In this document: one piece after another, positions 1 through 6,281 of the stretch
Numbering within the stretch: position 1 is the first letter of the stretch
Layout of the letters: the number at the start of each line of letters is the position of its first letter
Assembly: GCA_947648385.1 (NCBI GenBank)
Contig: CANSNO010000009.1
Span: forward strand, 1-41,981
DNA: 41,981 nt
Direction: 5' to 3'
Source: an uncultured Clostridia bacterium
Lineage (GTDB): Bacteria; Bacillota; Clostridia; Oscillospirales; Butyricicoccaceae
Program-made: the position numbers and the translations under genes
The notes under the pieces: generated by a model
Seen by the model: only the letters and a program-made list of their open reading frames with translations
Databases searched by the model: none
What the model was told of the DNA's origin: nothing

Positions 1-55
1 CGGCAAAATCTATTTAATTAAACGGGGCCCCCGAAAAATCAAAGATTTTTTGGGG
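1..55. repeat. 55-bp direct repeat, copy 1 (hairpin-bearing)
   Basis: This block is repeated base for base at 115-169, a period of 114 bp. It contains the palindrome TTTAATTAAA (13-22), a GGGGCCCC palindrome (24-31) and a 12-bp stem (29-40 with 44-55, loop AAA) ending in GGGG. The GGGGCCCC palindrome and the 12-bp stem share bases, so only one can form at a time. The copy starts at the window edge, so its true left end is unknown. No protein is encoded. Function unknown. Confidence 0.85.
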
Positions 56-58
56 AGA

Positions 59-91
59 GCGTCTTATGACGCGACCGCCGGCAGTCCGGCG
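59..91. other. Two short hairpins in the spacer between the direct repeats
   Basis: Between the two repeat copies lie two small inverted repeats: GCGTC/GACGC (59-63 with 68-72, loop TTAT) and CGCCGG/CCGGCG (76-81 with 86-91, loop CAGT). There is no U-tract after either stem, so they are not convincing terminators. They may be part of the repeated element. Confidence 0.5.
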
Positions 92-114
92 TATCGATTT
101 TGACGGATTCATTC

Positions 115-169
115 CGGCAAAATCTATTTAATTAAACGGGGCCCCCGAAAAATCAAAGATTTTTTGGGG
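115..169. repeat. 55-bp direct repeat, copy 2
   Basis: Identical to 1-55, with the same AT palindrome, GGGGCCCC block and 12-bp stem. It ends 22 bp before the -35 box of the tRNA promoter. The arrangement resembles a small non-coding dispersed element. Two copies cannot tell a local duplication from a genome-wide family. Confidence 0.85.
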
Positions 170-191
170 CAAACGAGTGTGAAGAAAATAC

Positions 192-220
192 TTGCCTTTT
201 GTCTGTTGTTGAGATATAAT
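192..220 (+). promoter_or_regulatory. Sigma-A promoter of tRNA-Leu
   Basis: A TTGCCT -35 box (192-197) and a perfect TATAAT -10 box (215-220) are separated by 17 bp. Transcription would start a few bases before the mature tRNA 5' end at 230, so the 5' leader would be very short. Confidence 0.85.
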
Positions 221-229
221 AAAAGACAC

Positions 230-311
230 GCCGGTGTGGCGGAATGGCAGACGCGCCTGACTCAAAATCAGGTGGGAAACCGTGGGGGTTCGAGTCCCTT
301 CACCGGCACCA
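230..311 (+). tRNA. tRNA-Leu (anticodon CAA), CCA encoded
   Basis: The acceptor stem GCCGGTG (230-236) pairs with CACCGGC (301-307), followed by discriminator A and an encoded CCA (309-311). The anticodon stem CCTGA/TCAGG encloses the loop CTCAAAA, giving anticodon CAA, which reads UUG leucine codons. The long variable arm between the anticodon and T arms is typical of class II leucine tRNAs, and the T-loop GTTCGAGTC is present. It has its own promoter (192-220) and terminator (317-352), so it is a single-gene transcription unit. It is the only RNA gene recognised in the window. Confidence 0.95.
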
Positions 312-316
312 GCAAA

Positions 317-352
317 AGCACCGCTGAGAATATATTCTCGGCGGTGCTTTCT
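317..352 (+). terminator. Terminator of tRNA-Leu, probably bidirectional
   Basis: A 14-bp stem (317-330 with 335-348, loop TATA, one G-T pair) is followed by TTTCTT on the plus strand. On the minus strand the stem is followed by TTTTGC, so it may also end the convergent sipL-spoIVA-M23-M50 transcript, whose last stop codon is at 374. Confidence 0.85.
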
Positions 353-373
353 TATAAAAGTATTTAAAATGGT

Positions 374-982
374 TTAAACGGATTTTCGGTTACACTTTTT
401 TACATTTAAAGTCGCGATTTTTCTCTGACATACCAGCAAATATCCGAAAACGAACATACTCCAGGCCCCCCTGCCCATCGACGCCGTCTTGACAGAAAGT
501 GCAAAGCAGCCCAACGACGCCACAAGCGACTCCCACATGAATATTGACCGCGCTCTGTCGGGGCCTGTGAAATATTCAAGGGTCAGCTCCAGCACGCGGC
601 TCCCGTCAAGGGGATATATCGTCAGCAGATTGAAAAAACAGAGGGTCAGGTTTACTCCGACAAAATAATCATACATCGGCCCGTCGCAACTGCTGAATAA
701 AAACGCCGCCGCAAGATTGACAAGGGGGCCGCAGAGAGCAATGGCTATATCCGCGGCATAGGAATCGACGCCGCCGTGATAGCTGATATCAAAGCCGACC
801 GGCAGCAGAGTAATCCTGTCTATCAGCTTGCCCGAGGCAGCCATGGCCAGCGCGTGGCCGCCCTCATGTATCAAAGCGGCAAGAAGGAGCAAAGTATAAC
901 GTCCGTCCATATCGAAAGCCGCGAGAAAGCCGATTGCCAGAATCGCGGCCGGGTGCAGCTTTAATTTTATGCCTTTCAACAT
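374..982 (-). CDS. spoIVFB: SpoIVFB-like M50 intramembrane metalloprotease
   Basis: A 202-aa multi-pass membrane protein of the site-2 protease (M50) family. The zinc motif HEGGH lies at residues 39-43 and the second metal ligand is the Asp of PLDG near 126, within NLLTIYPLDG, the arrangement of the SpoIVFB branch. In Bacillus this protease sits in the outer forespore membrane and cleaves pro-sigma-K. The start at 982 is chosen because a GAGG site lies 5 nt upstream and the upstream M23 gene stops 7 nt away; the longer reading frame to 1084 would overlap that gene by 95 bp. The position behind an M23 membrane protein matches spoIVFA-spoIVFB. M50 family is near certain. Orthology to SpoIVFB rests on size, motif and neighbourhood. 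Confidence 0.8.
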   Translation of the reverse strand: MLKGIKLKLHPAAILAIGFLAAFDMDGRYTLLLLAALIHEGGHALAMAASGKLIDRITLLPVGFDISYHGGVDSYAADIAIALCGPLVNLAAAFLFSSCDGPMYDYFVGVNLTLCFFNLLTIYPLDGSRVLELTLEYFTGPDRARSIFMWESLVASLGCFALSVKTASMGRGAWSMFVFGYLLVCQRKIATLNVKKCNRKSV

Positions 983-989
983 TCGCGCC

Positions 990-1922
990 TCAAAATGAGA
1001 AGTTGTCGAAAGGGTTGACGACAAGCCCGTTTTTCCTGACCTCAAAGTGCAGATGAGGGCCTGTGGAATAGCCCGTGGAGCCAACGGCGCCTATTTTCTC
1101 CCCGGCTTTTACCTTCTGTCCCTTTTTTACTCCTATGGATTTTAAATGGGCATAGTGAGTGACAAAGCCGTCGGCGTGGGTTATTTTTATATAATTGCCG
1201 TTTATCGAGCCGTAACCCGTCTCGCTGACCGTGCCGTCGGCCACCGAAACGACCTTTGTCCCCGACGCGGCGGCCAAATCCACGCCGTAATGGAAGGTGG
1301 TGTTGCCGCTTATGGGATGGACGCGGTAGCCGTATTTTGAGCTGACGCGGTATGAGGCAACCGGCATGACGTGTTTAAAGTCCATATTATAAACGCCGTC
1401 GTCGACGGCGTCGGGACTGGGTATCTTAAAGGCTTCGTTCGGGGTACCGTCGTATATTTCCTCCTCCTCAAAGCCTAAATCATAAAGGCCGTCCTCCTCC
1501 GGCAGAACGCAGTCGGCTATATCAACAGTAAGGCCGGAGATATCTCCGGCCGTTGTATCGGAAATGCGAAAGCCCATGACGCCGCTTGTAGGCTCGGTTT
1601 CCTCTCTGTCTTTTTCTTCCGCCTCACCGTCGTCAAGACCGAGTATCATGCGGCCAAAGACGAGTACGGCGTTGTCATCATTATCTCCGTCCCCCTTGAA
1701 CATCCTGCCCAGAGTCTGGACGGCCTCACCGAAATCGGCGTCCTGCGCCAGCACCTGAGCGACCTTTTCTCTGACCTCGAACAAAGGCCCCGTGGACGCA
1801 AAACGCATGGCCAGCGAAAAGGCTATGACAAGGACAAAAACGACGGCTTTGACAGATACGCCGCTCTCTTGGCCGCGTCTTTTGACAGGGCGCCTTCTGA
1901 CTTTATAAGCTCGCCGAGCCAT
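990..1922 (-). CDS. Membrane-anchored M23 (LytM) protein, SpoIVFA-like
   Basis: A 310-aa protein: a basic N-terminus, one membrane segment at about 24-42, a long acidic low-complexity linker (about 75-160) and a C-terminal LytM/M23 domain (about 190-305). The zinc and catalytic residues are all visible: H211 and D215 (HYGVD), H256/H259 (HYAHL) and H290/H292 (HLHFEV). The domain could therefore be an active peptidoglycan endopeptidase. It sits 12 nt after spoIVA and 7 nt before the M50 protease, the context of SpoIVFA, which holds SpoIVFB inactive until SpoIVB cleaves it. A SpoIIQ-type role is the main alternative. The RBS is AAGGGGG, 7 nt from ATG. Confidence 0.72.
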   Translation of the reverse strand: MARRAYKVRRRPVKRRGQESGVSVKAVVFVLVIAFSLAMRFASTGPLFEVREKVAQVLAQDADFGEAVQTLGRMFKGDGDNDDNAVLVFGRMILGLDDGEAEEKDREETEPTSGVMGFRISDTTAGDISGLTVDIADCVLPEEDGLYDLGFEEEEIYDGTPNEAFKIPSPDAVDDGVYNMDFKHVMPVASYRVSSKYGYRVHPISGNTTFHYGVDLAAASGTKVVSVADGTVSETGYGSINGNYIKITHADGFVTHYAHLKSIGVKKGQKVKAGEKIGAVGSTGYSTGPHLHFEVRKNGLVVNPFDNFSF

Positions 1923-1934
1923 ACCGAAGCCCCC

Positions 1935-3410
1935 TTAAAGAATGATGCAGATAAGGCCGCCGCTGCCCTCGTTTATTATGCGCTGAAGTGTCTCGCGCAG
2001 CTTTTCTCTGGCGTCCTCGGGCATTTTATAAAGCTTGTTGTTAAGTCCCTCGTTGACAAGCTCGTTGAGGGATTTGCCGAAGATGTTGCTTTCCCAAATC
2101 TTCTCGGGAGAATCCTCGAACTCGGACAGAAGATATTTGACAAGGTCCTCCGACTGCTTTTCAGAGCCGACTATCGGCGAGACCTCGGTCTCTATATCGG
2201 CGCGCATGAGATGTATGCTGGGGGCGCTGGCCTTGAGCTTGACGCCGTAACGGCCGCCCTGCATGACTATCTGAGGCTCCTCCAGCTTTAGCTCGCTGAG
2301 GGTGGGCATAACAATGCCGTAGCCCGTCTGCCTGACCTGCTCCAAAGCGCCGGCGACCCTTTCATACTGTTCCTTGATTCTGGCCATCTCGCACAGCAGG
2401 GGCAGCAGGTCGCCGTCATTCTTTATCTCTATGCCCGACTGCTCGGAAAGTATGCTGTAATAAAGCTCCTTTGGCGTCGCCATAGTGACGCTGACGATTC
2501 CGTCGCCGAGGTCAATTTCATCTACTCTGGCCCAGTCGATAAACTCACACTGGGTAAGTTCATCCATTTTGTCCTTGACCTGCCTCATACGCTCTATCTG
2601 CGAGCAGACATCGAGAGCCGAGGCATAGACAGCCGTCTTTATCTCATTATCATCGGGCAGAGCGCCAATCCATTCAGGAAGTGTAAAGGCAAATTCCTTT
2701 GCAGGAAATTCATACAGCACGGTCTTGAGTATTTCGGAAATATCGTCCTTTTTAAGGGTCAGGCAGTTGACAGGGACGCAGGAGACGCTGTACTTCGCCG
2801 AAAGCTTGGAAGCCAGGTCTATGGCCGCCGGGCTTGTCGGCTCGGTCGTGTTGAGCAGCATACAGAAGGGCTTGTTTATCTCCCTCAGCTCGGCCACTAT
2901 CCTCTCCTCGGCCGGGATATAATCGGCACGGGGTATATCGCCGATAGAGCCGTCAGTCGTTATGACAAGGCCGATGGTCGAATGCTCCGTGATGACCTTT
3001 TTCGTGCCTATCTCCGCCGCCTCGGCCAGAGGTATCTCATGGTCGAACCAGGGGGTTGTGACCATACGGGGCGCGTCCTCCTCATACTGGCCGATGGCCC
3101 CGTTCACCATATAGCCGACGCAGTCTATCATTCTGACGCTCAATGTCGCCTCGTCGTCGATGGTTATTTTGACGGCCTCTTCGGGCACAAACTTCGGCTC
3201 GGCCGTCATTATTGTGCGGCCCGAGCCGCTTTGGGGCAGTTCATCCTTGGCCCTTTCCTTTTGATATATGTTGTCGATGTTGGGCAGCACAAGCTCCTCC
3301 ATAAAGCTTTTGATAAATGTGGATTTGCCTGTGCGGACCGGGCCGACAATGCCGAGATATATCTGTTTATCAGTCCTTTCGGCAATGGACTTATATATGC
3401 TTCTTTCCAT
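1935..3410 (-). CDS. spoIVA: Stage IV sporulation protein A, coat-base ATPase
   Basis: A 491-aa protein, the usual SpoIVA length. The Walker A motif GPVRTGKST is at 23-31 and the C-terminus GSGGLICIIL is the conserved SpoIVA tail that docks on SpoVM. SpoIVA is made in the mother cell, binds and hydrolyses ATP, and polymerises around the forespore as the platform for the coat. Known partners are SpoVM, which anchors it to the membrane, and in Clostridia SipL; both lie just upstream here. The RBS AGGAG precedes the ATG, and the gap to sipL is only 17 nt, so the two are probably cotranscribed. Intact, with no missing motif. Confidence 0.97.
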   Translation of the reverse strand: MERSIYKSIAERTDKQIYLGIVGPVRTGKSTFIKSFMEELVLPNIDNIYQKERAKDELPQSGSGRTIMTAEPKFVPEEAVKITIDDEATLSVRMIDCVGYMVNGAIGQYEEDAPRMVTTPWFDHEIPLAEAAEIGTKKVITEHSTIGLVITTDGSIGDIPRADYIPAEERIVAELREINKPFCMLLNTTEPTSPAAIDLASKLSAKYSVSCVPVNCLTLKKDDISEILKTVLYEFPAKEFAFTLPEWIGALPDDNEIKTAVYASALDVCSQIERMRQVKDKMDELTQCEFIDWARVDEIDLGDGIVSVTMATPKELYYSILSEQSGIEIKNDGDLLPLLCEMARIKEQYERVAGALEQVRQTGYGIVMPTLSELKLEEPQIVMQGGRYGVKLKASAPSIHLMRADIETEVSPIVGSEKQSEDLVKYLLSEFEDSPEKIWESNIFGKSLNELVNEGLNNKLYKMPEDAREKLRETLQRIINEGSGGLICIIL

Positions 3411-3427
3411 GTTATCACTCCTCTTTT

Positions 3428-4957
3428 TTAACGGTTGACAAAGGGTATCAGGATAAGCCTGCCGGCCGCCACCGTCTCGTCGGGCCCCATATGATTGGCC
3501 GAAGCTATGACGGTCGGCGAAGTGTTATAGGCCTTGGCTATCTGCCACACATTTTCAGATTTGTCGGTCTGCTTGATGATGAGGGAGGCCTTGCTTCTCG
3601 GCTCCTTGGCATGAGCCTTGTCAAGCTCGCATCCGCTGACTATCTCTATGGGGGCCGTATGTCCCTCGGAACAGGTGAAAATGGCGTTAAATGTGACAAC
3701 GGCCTCGCCCTCGCCGTTTATCTCACAGGAGGCGTCGCTGAAGCTTCCGCTGCACCAGCCGTCAAACTCAAAGGGAGTGGGACTTACGCCGTCCACATAT
3801 GTCTTTTTGCCGCAGCACATGACGGCGCCGTCCCCGTCGCGGCATATGATGGAGATATAGTAATTGCCGCCAACCGTGCTCTCGCCTCTTTTTACAGCCA
3901 TATTACAGCCGGTGACTGAGATATCGATGACACCCGTTGCCGGAGCGTCGAGTGAAAGGCTTTCCTTGACCGGCACTGTGACAAGCCTCTTTTCGGTAAG
4001 GGCCGTCGTGACCGACGTCCTGCTGTCCTTCATCTCCCAGCGTGTGCTGTACGCATCCTTGACGGTGTCAAGCTCCAGCCTGCGCCTTATAACGCACTCG
4101 GTGGCGGCGGCAAAGGCAAATGTCATCGTCGTGACTCCCTCGGAAGATGTAAAAAGCTCTATCTCCTCCCTGGCCGGGGCGAAGGTGACGTCTATCTCGT
4201 CGTCGCTCATGACGCCGTCGCACTCTACTATCTGAGAAAAGGGTACGGAAAACTTATTTTTTCCGGCAAACTCGCCTTGTCCGTTCATAAAAAGGGCTGT
4301 TGTGTCCACCCTGCCTCTGAGCATTATCTTGTTCGGCAGAACCTTTACGTCCTCGCACACCCAGTCGGCGCTTTTTTTGAGGATCAGACAGCTTCCGTCT
4401 ATCTTTTCGTCGTTGAGTCTGATTTCATCGCTGAGAACGACGCGTTTTTCAACTATGTCGCTTATAGTCTCGATATTTATTTTCTCGCTAAGGCAGTTCA
4501 CCATATCGTCGCCGCTCGAAACAATATTTTCGGCATACTCCACCGAGCCGCATTTATAAAGTCTTTCGGTGAGCTGCATCTGCGCCTTGAGGGAGAGCTT
4601 GCGAGGGTTGACCATGCTCGATGTGACGCTGAGCAGCCTGACCGAAGCCGCCATGCGGTCATCCTCTGTCATGCCGTTTATCTCCTTTGTCAGAGTAAAG
4701 GGGATGGACGCGCTGACCGTATGGGGCTGTTTTCCCTCGGTCGAGAGATAGCATACGACGCAGTTGACGCTGCCCACTGCCTTGAAAACGCCTCCCGTAC
4801 AGCTTTTCTCCTGAAGGTATACAGAACCCTCGGTGCCTATGATTTGGAGAGCGTCGGGATTTACATCGGGCACGATGACCACTATCCCCTCGTCAATCGT
4901 GTCGGTATCTATGATTGCCTCTCCGTAATGCCTCAGCCTGTTTTTTATGATTTCCAT
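3428..4957 (-). CDS. sipL: SipL-like SpoIVA-interacting protein (DUF3794 plus LysM)
   Basis: A 509-aa protein with DUF3794-type segments (about 30-125, 150-260 and 305-430) and a C-terminal LysM domain (about 460-507, with NVWQIAKAYNT and LILIPF). This is the architecture of Clostridioides difficile SipL, which binds SpoIVA through its LysM region and is needed for coat localisation. Immediate linkage to spoIVA supports this over other DUF3794 proteins. It is the first gene of the unit reading into spoIVA, the M23 gene and the M50 protease. A candidate sigma-E promoter lies upstream (4992-5020). No signal peptide is seen, as expected for a mother-cell cytosolic protein. Confidence 0.88.
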   Translation of the reverse strand: MEIIKNRLRHYGEAIIDTDTIDEGIVVIVPDVNPDALQIIGTEGSVYLQEKSCTGGVFKAVGSVNCVVCYLSTEGKQPHTVSASIPFTLTKEINGMTEDDRMAASVRLLSVTSSMVNPRKLSLKAQMQLTERLYKCGSVEYAENIVSSGDDMVNCLSEKINIETISDIVEKRVVLSDEIRLNDEKIDGSCLILKKSADWVCEDVKVLPNKIMLRGRVDTTALFMNGQGEFAGKNKFSVPFSQIVECDGVMSDDEIDVTFAPAREEIELFTSSEGVTTMTFAFAAATECVIRRRLELDTVKDAYSTRWEMKDSRTSVTTALTEKRLVTVPVKESLSLDAPATGVIDISVTGCNMAVKRGESTVGGNYYISIICRDGDGAVMCCGKKTYVDGVSPTPFEFDGWCSGSFSDASCEINGEGEAVVTFNAIFTCSEGHTAPIEIVSGCELDKAHAKEPRSKASLIIKQTDKSENVWQIAKAYNTSPTVIASANHMGPDETVAAGRLILIPFVNR

Positions 4958-4991
4958 AAAGCTCCAACCTTTCCCGGATTGATTTCAATAA

Positions 4992-5020
4992 TTACTATTA
5001 AGCCCCCTGCGGAAATATGA
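4992..5020 (-). promoter_or_regulatory. Candidate sigma-E promoter for sipL-spoIVA
   Basis: On the minus strand TCATATT (5014-5020) matches the sigma-E -35 pattern kmATATT. After 14 bp comes AATAGTAA (4992-4999), a partial match to the -10 pattern CATACAmT. Known sipL and spoIVA genes belong to the sigma-E regulon, which makes this plausible. The -10 match is weak and the call rests mainly on the -35 box and context. Confidence 0.4.
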
Positions 5021-5060
5021 CTAAAAAAGGGCGGAGGCATACGCCTCCGCCCTTTTTTAG
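5021..5060 (-). terminator. Strong terminator after spoVM
   Basis: A perfect 18-bp stem (5021-5038 with 5043-5060, loop ATAC) with a GC-rich core flanked by A-runs and T-runs. On the minus strand it ends the spoVM transcript, whose stop codon is 11 nt before it, and isolates it from sipL. The symmetric flanks mean it could work in both directions. Confidence 0.9.
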
Positions 5061-5071
5061 TGTCTAAGCCG

Positions 5072-5137
5072 TTATTTCATGAACTTCTGCATCAGTTTTG
5101 CCAGTGCCTTCGGCGGCTTTATCACATATATTTTCAT
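5072..5137 (-). CDS. spoVM: Stage V sporulation protein M (21 aa)
   Basis: A 21-codon ORF too short for routine gene finders. It begins MKIYVIKPPK and continues as a short amphipathic helix rich in Leu, Met, Lys and Phe. Bacillus subtilis SpoVM is a 26-aa peptide beginning MKFYTIKLPK; eight of the first ten positions are identical or similar, including Pro9, a residue known to be important for how SpoVM sits in curved forespore membranes. Its role is to recognise the forespore surface and anchor SpoIVA. Context agrees: in B. subtilis spoVM lies downstream of prpC-prkC-cpgA(rsgA), as here, and spoIVA is about 1.7 kb away. GGGGAGG lies 9 nt before the ATG; an in-frame ATG overlapping the RBS is rejected. 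Confidence 0.88.
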   Translation of the reverse strand: MKIYVIKPPKALAKLMQKFMK

Positions 5138-5165
5138 ACAGACCATCCTCCCCGAAAATGATATT

Positions 5166-5300
5166 CTAAATAAGGCATATCAATGCCAAAAGACCGCAGA
5201 TTATCCAAAAGCAGAGCCAGACGGGGAGCAGGATAGCCAGCAGAATACCTATCATCATGGCCGCTATGTACCTTCCGCAGCCGTTTCTTCTGCATCTCAT
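5166..5300 (-). CDS. 44-aa small hydrophobic protein upstream of spoVM
   Basis: The ORF begins MRCRRNGCGRY, a basic, two-cysteine head, and is followed by about 33 almost entirely hydrophobic residues (about 12-44, with a Pro-Val-Trp near the middle). One long membrane segment or a tight hairpin is likely. A G-rich stretch (GGGGGC) sits about 6 nt before the ATG. The stop lies 28 nt before spoVM, and terminators at 5359-5389 and 5021-5060 isolate the pair as a two-gene unit. I do not recognise the family. By association it may act at the forespore membrane. It is short, so a chance ORF cannot be excluded, but the RBS, spacing and hydrophobic composition argue for a real gene. Confidence 0.6.
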   Translation of the reverse strand: MRCRRNGCGRYIAAMMIGILLAILLPVWLCFWIICGLLALICLI

Positions 5301-5358
5301 GTTGTCGCCCCCAAAATTGCTTTGTTATATTCTATTCGGCCAAAGGCTTCGCTGACAC

Positions 5359-5389
5359 AAAAAGAAGCCGGACAGTGATGTCCGGCTTC
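5359..5389 (-). terminator. Terminator of the yicC-to-rsgA operon
   Basis: An 11-bp stem (5364-5374 with 5379-5389, loop GTGA on the plus strand) is followed on the minus strand by five T residues (5363-5359). It lies 11 nt after the TAA at 5400-5402, which marks the full-length end of the rsgA frame rather than the earlier in-frame stop. Confidence 0.88.
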
Positions 5390-5399
5390 CTTCATGTTT

Positions 5400-6281
5400 T
5401 TACCTTTCCCAATCTTTGAGCTGTGAAAGCTCCTCGTACATCTTTTTATAGCTTAAATAGCGGCTTTTTGGTATCGCGCCGTCCTTGACAAGCTGACGCA
5501 CGGCGCAGCCCGGCTCCTTTATATGGGCGCAGCCGGAAAACCGGCACTTGTCAAATTAGCCCGATATTTCGGGGAAAAGATGCTGGAGGCTCTCCTTTGC
5601 TATCCTCTCTCCCCTTGTTATCTCAAAGGCCGAAAAGCCCGGTGTGTCGATGACAAAGCCGCCGAGACAGGGGAAAAGCTCGCTCTGTCTTGTGGTATGC
5701 CTGCCCCTTTCTATCTTGCTTATGCGCCCCACAAGGAGGCCGCGCTCGGGCATGAGGCAGTTGAGTATGCTCGATTTCCCTATGCCCGAATTGCCCGTAA
5801 AGCAGGATATTTTATCCTTTACAAGCTCCTTAAGCTCCTCCATCCCCTCGCCCGTGACGCTTGAGACCCTGATGACCTTAAAGCCGACGGATGTATAGGT
5901 ATCGTAAAGCTCGTCGCTTGTGTCGACGTCGCATTTGTTGAGCAGGATTACGGTCTCTATATCCTGATTGGCGGCGATGACCGAAACCTTGTCGATAAGC
6001 AATGTATCGGTGCTGGGCGGCGCCTGTGAGGCGACGATAAAGAGGGCGTCTATATTGGCGACGGGAGGCCTGTCGAGGCTGTTTTTCCTCGGTTTTATCG
6101 AGGTGATAAGGCCGTCCTCACCGCTCAGCTCAAAGGTGACCATATCCCCGGCCACCGGAGATATATCGCCGAGCCTTAATCGGCCGCCGGCCTTGCACTC
6201 AAAAACCTTTCCGTCCCTCAGCACATAATAAAAGCCGCCTATGCCCTTTAAAACAACGCCGCAATCTTTATCTGTCATCAT
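5400..6281 (-). pseudogene. rsgA: RsgA ribosome biogenesis GTPase with one in-frame stop
   Basis: RsgA is a circularly permuted GTPase that assists 30S subunit maturation. Visible are an OB-fold N-terminus, NKCD (115-118), the P-loop GNSGIGKS (163-170) and DTPG (212-215). The frame hits TAA at 5556-5558 after 241 residues, right after LFPEISG. The same frame then continues for 51 codons to the TAA at 5400-5402 and encodes the expected zinc finger: [15 protein letters not shown] carries the Cys, Cys, His and Cys ligands, followed by [13 protein letters not shown]. Total length without the stop is 293 residues, normal for RsgA. Nothing else is damaged, so this is a recent nonsense change, a sequence error or, less likely, readthrough. 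The start overlaps the prkC stop (ATGA). A truncated 241-aa product (5556-6281) would lack the zinc domain. Confidence 0.88.

Noticed and set aside
1..169. CRISPR array
   Set aside because: There are only two repeats, each 55 bp long and rich in internal hairpins, with one 59-bp spacer and no cas genes. This does not fit CRISPR geometry.
164..367. A 67-codon plus-strand frame over the tRNA
   Set aside because: It runs through the tRNA-Leu, its promoter and its terminator, so it is not a gene.
5400..5558. Alternative genetic code with TAA as sense
   Set aside because: Many intact genes in the window, including spoVM, pyrH, frr and spoIVA, end at TAA exactly where their families end.
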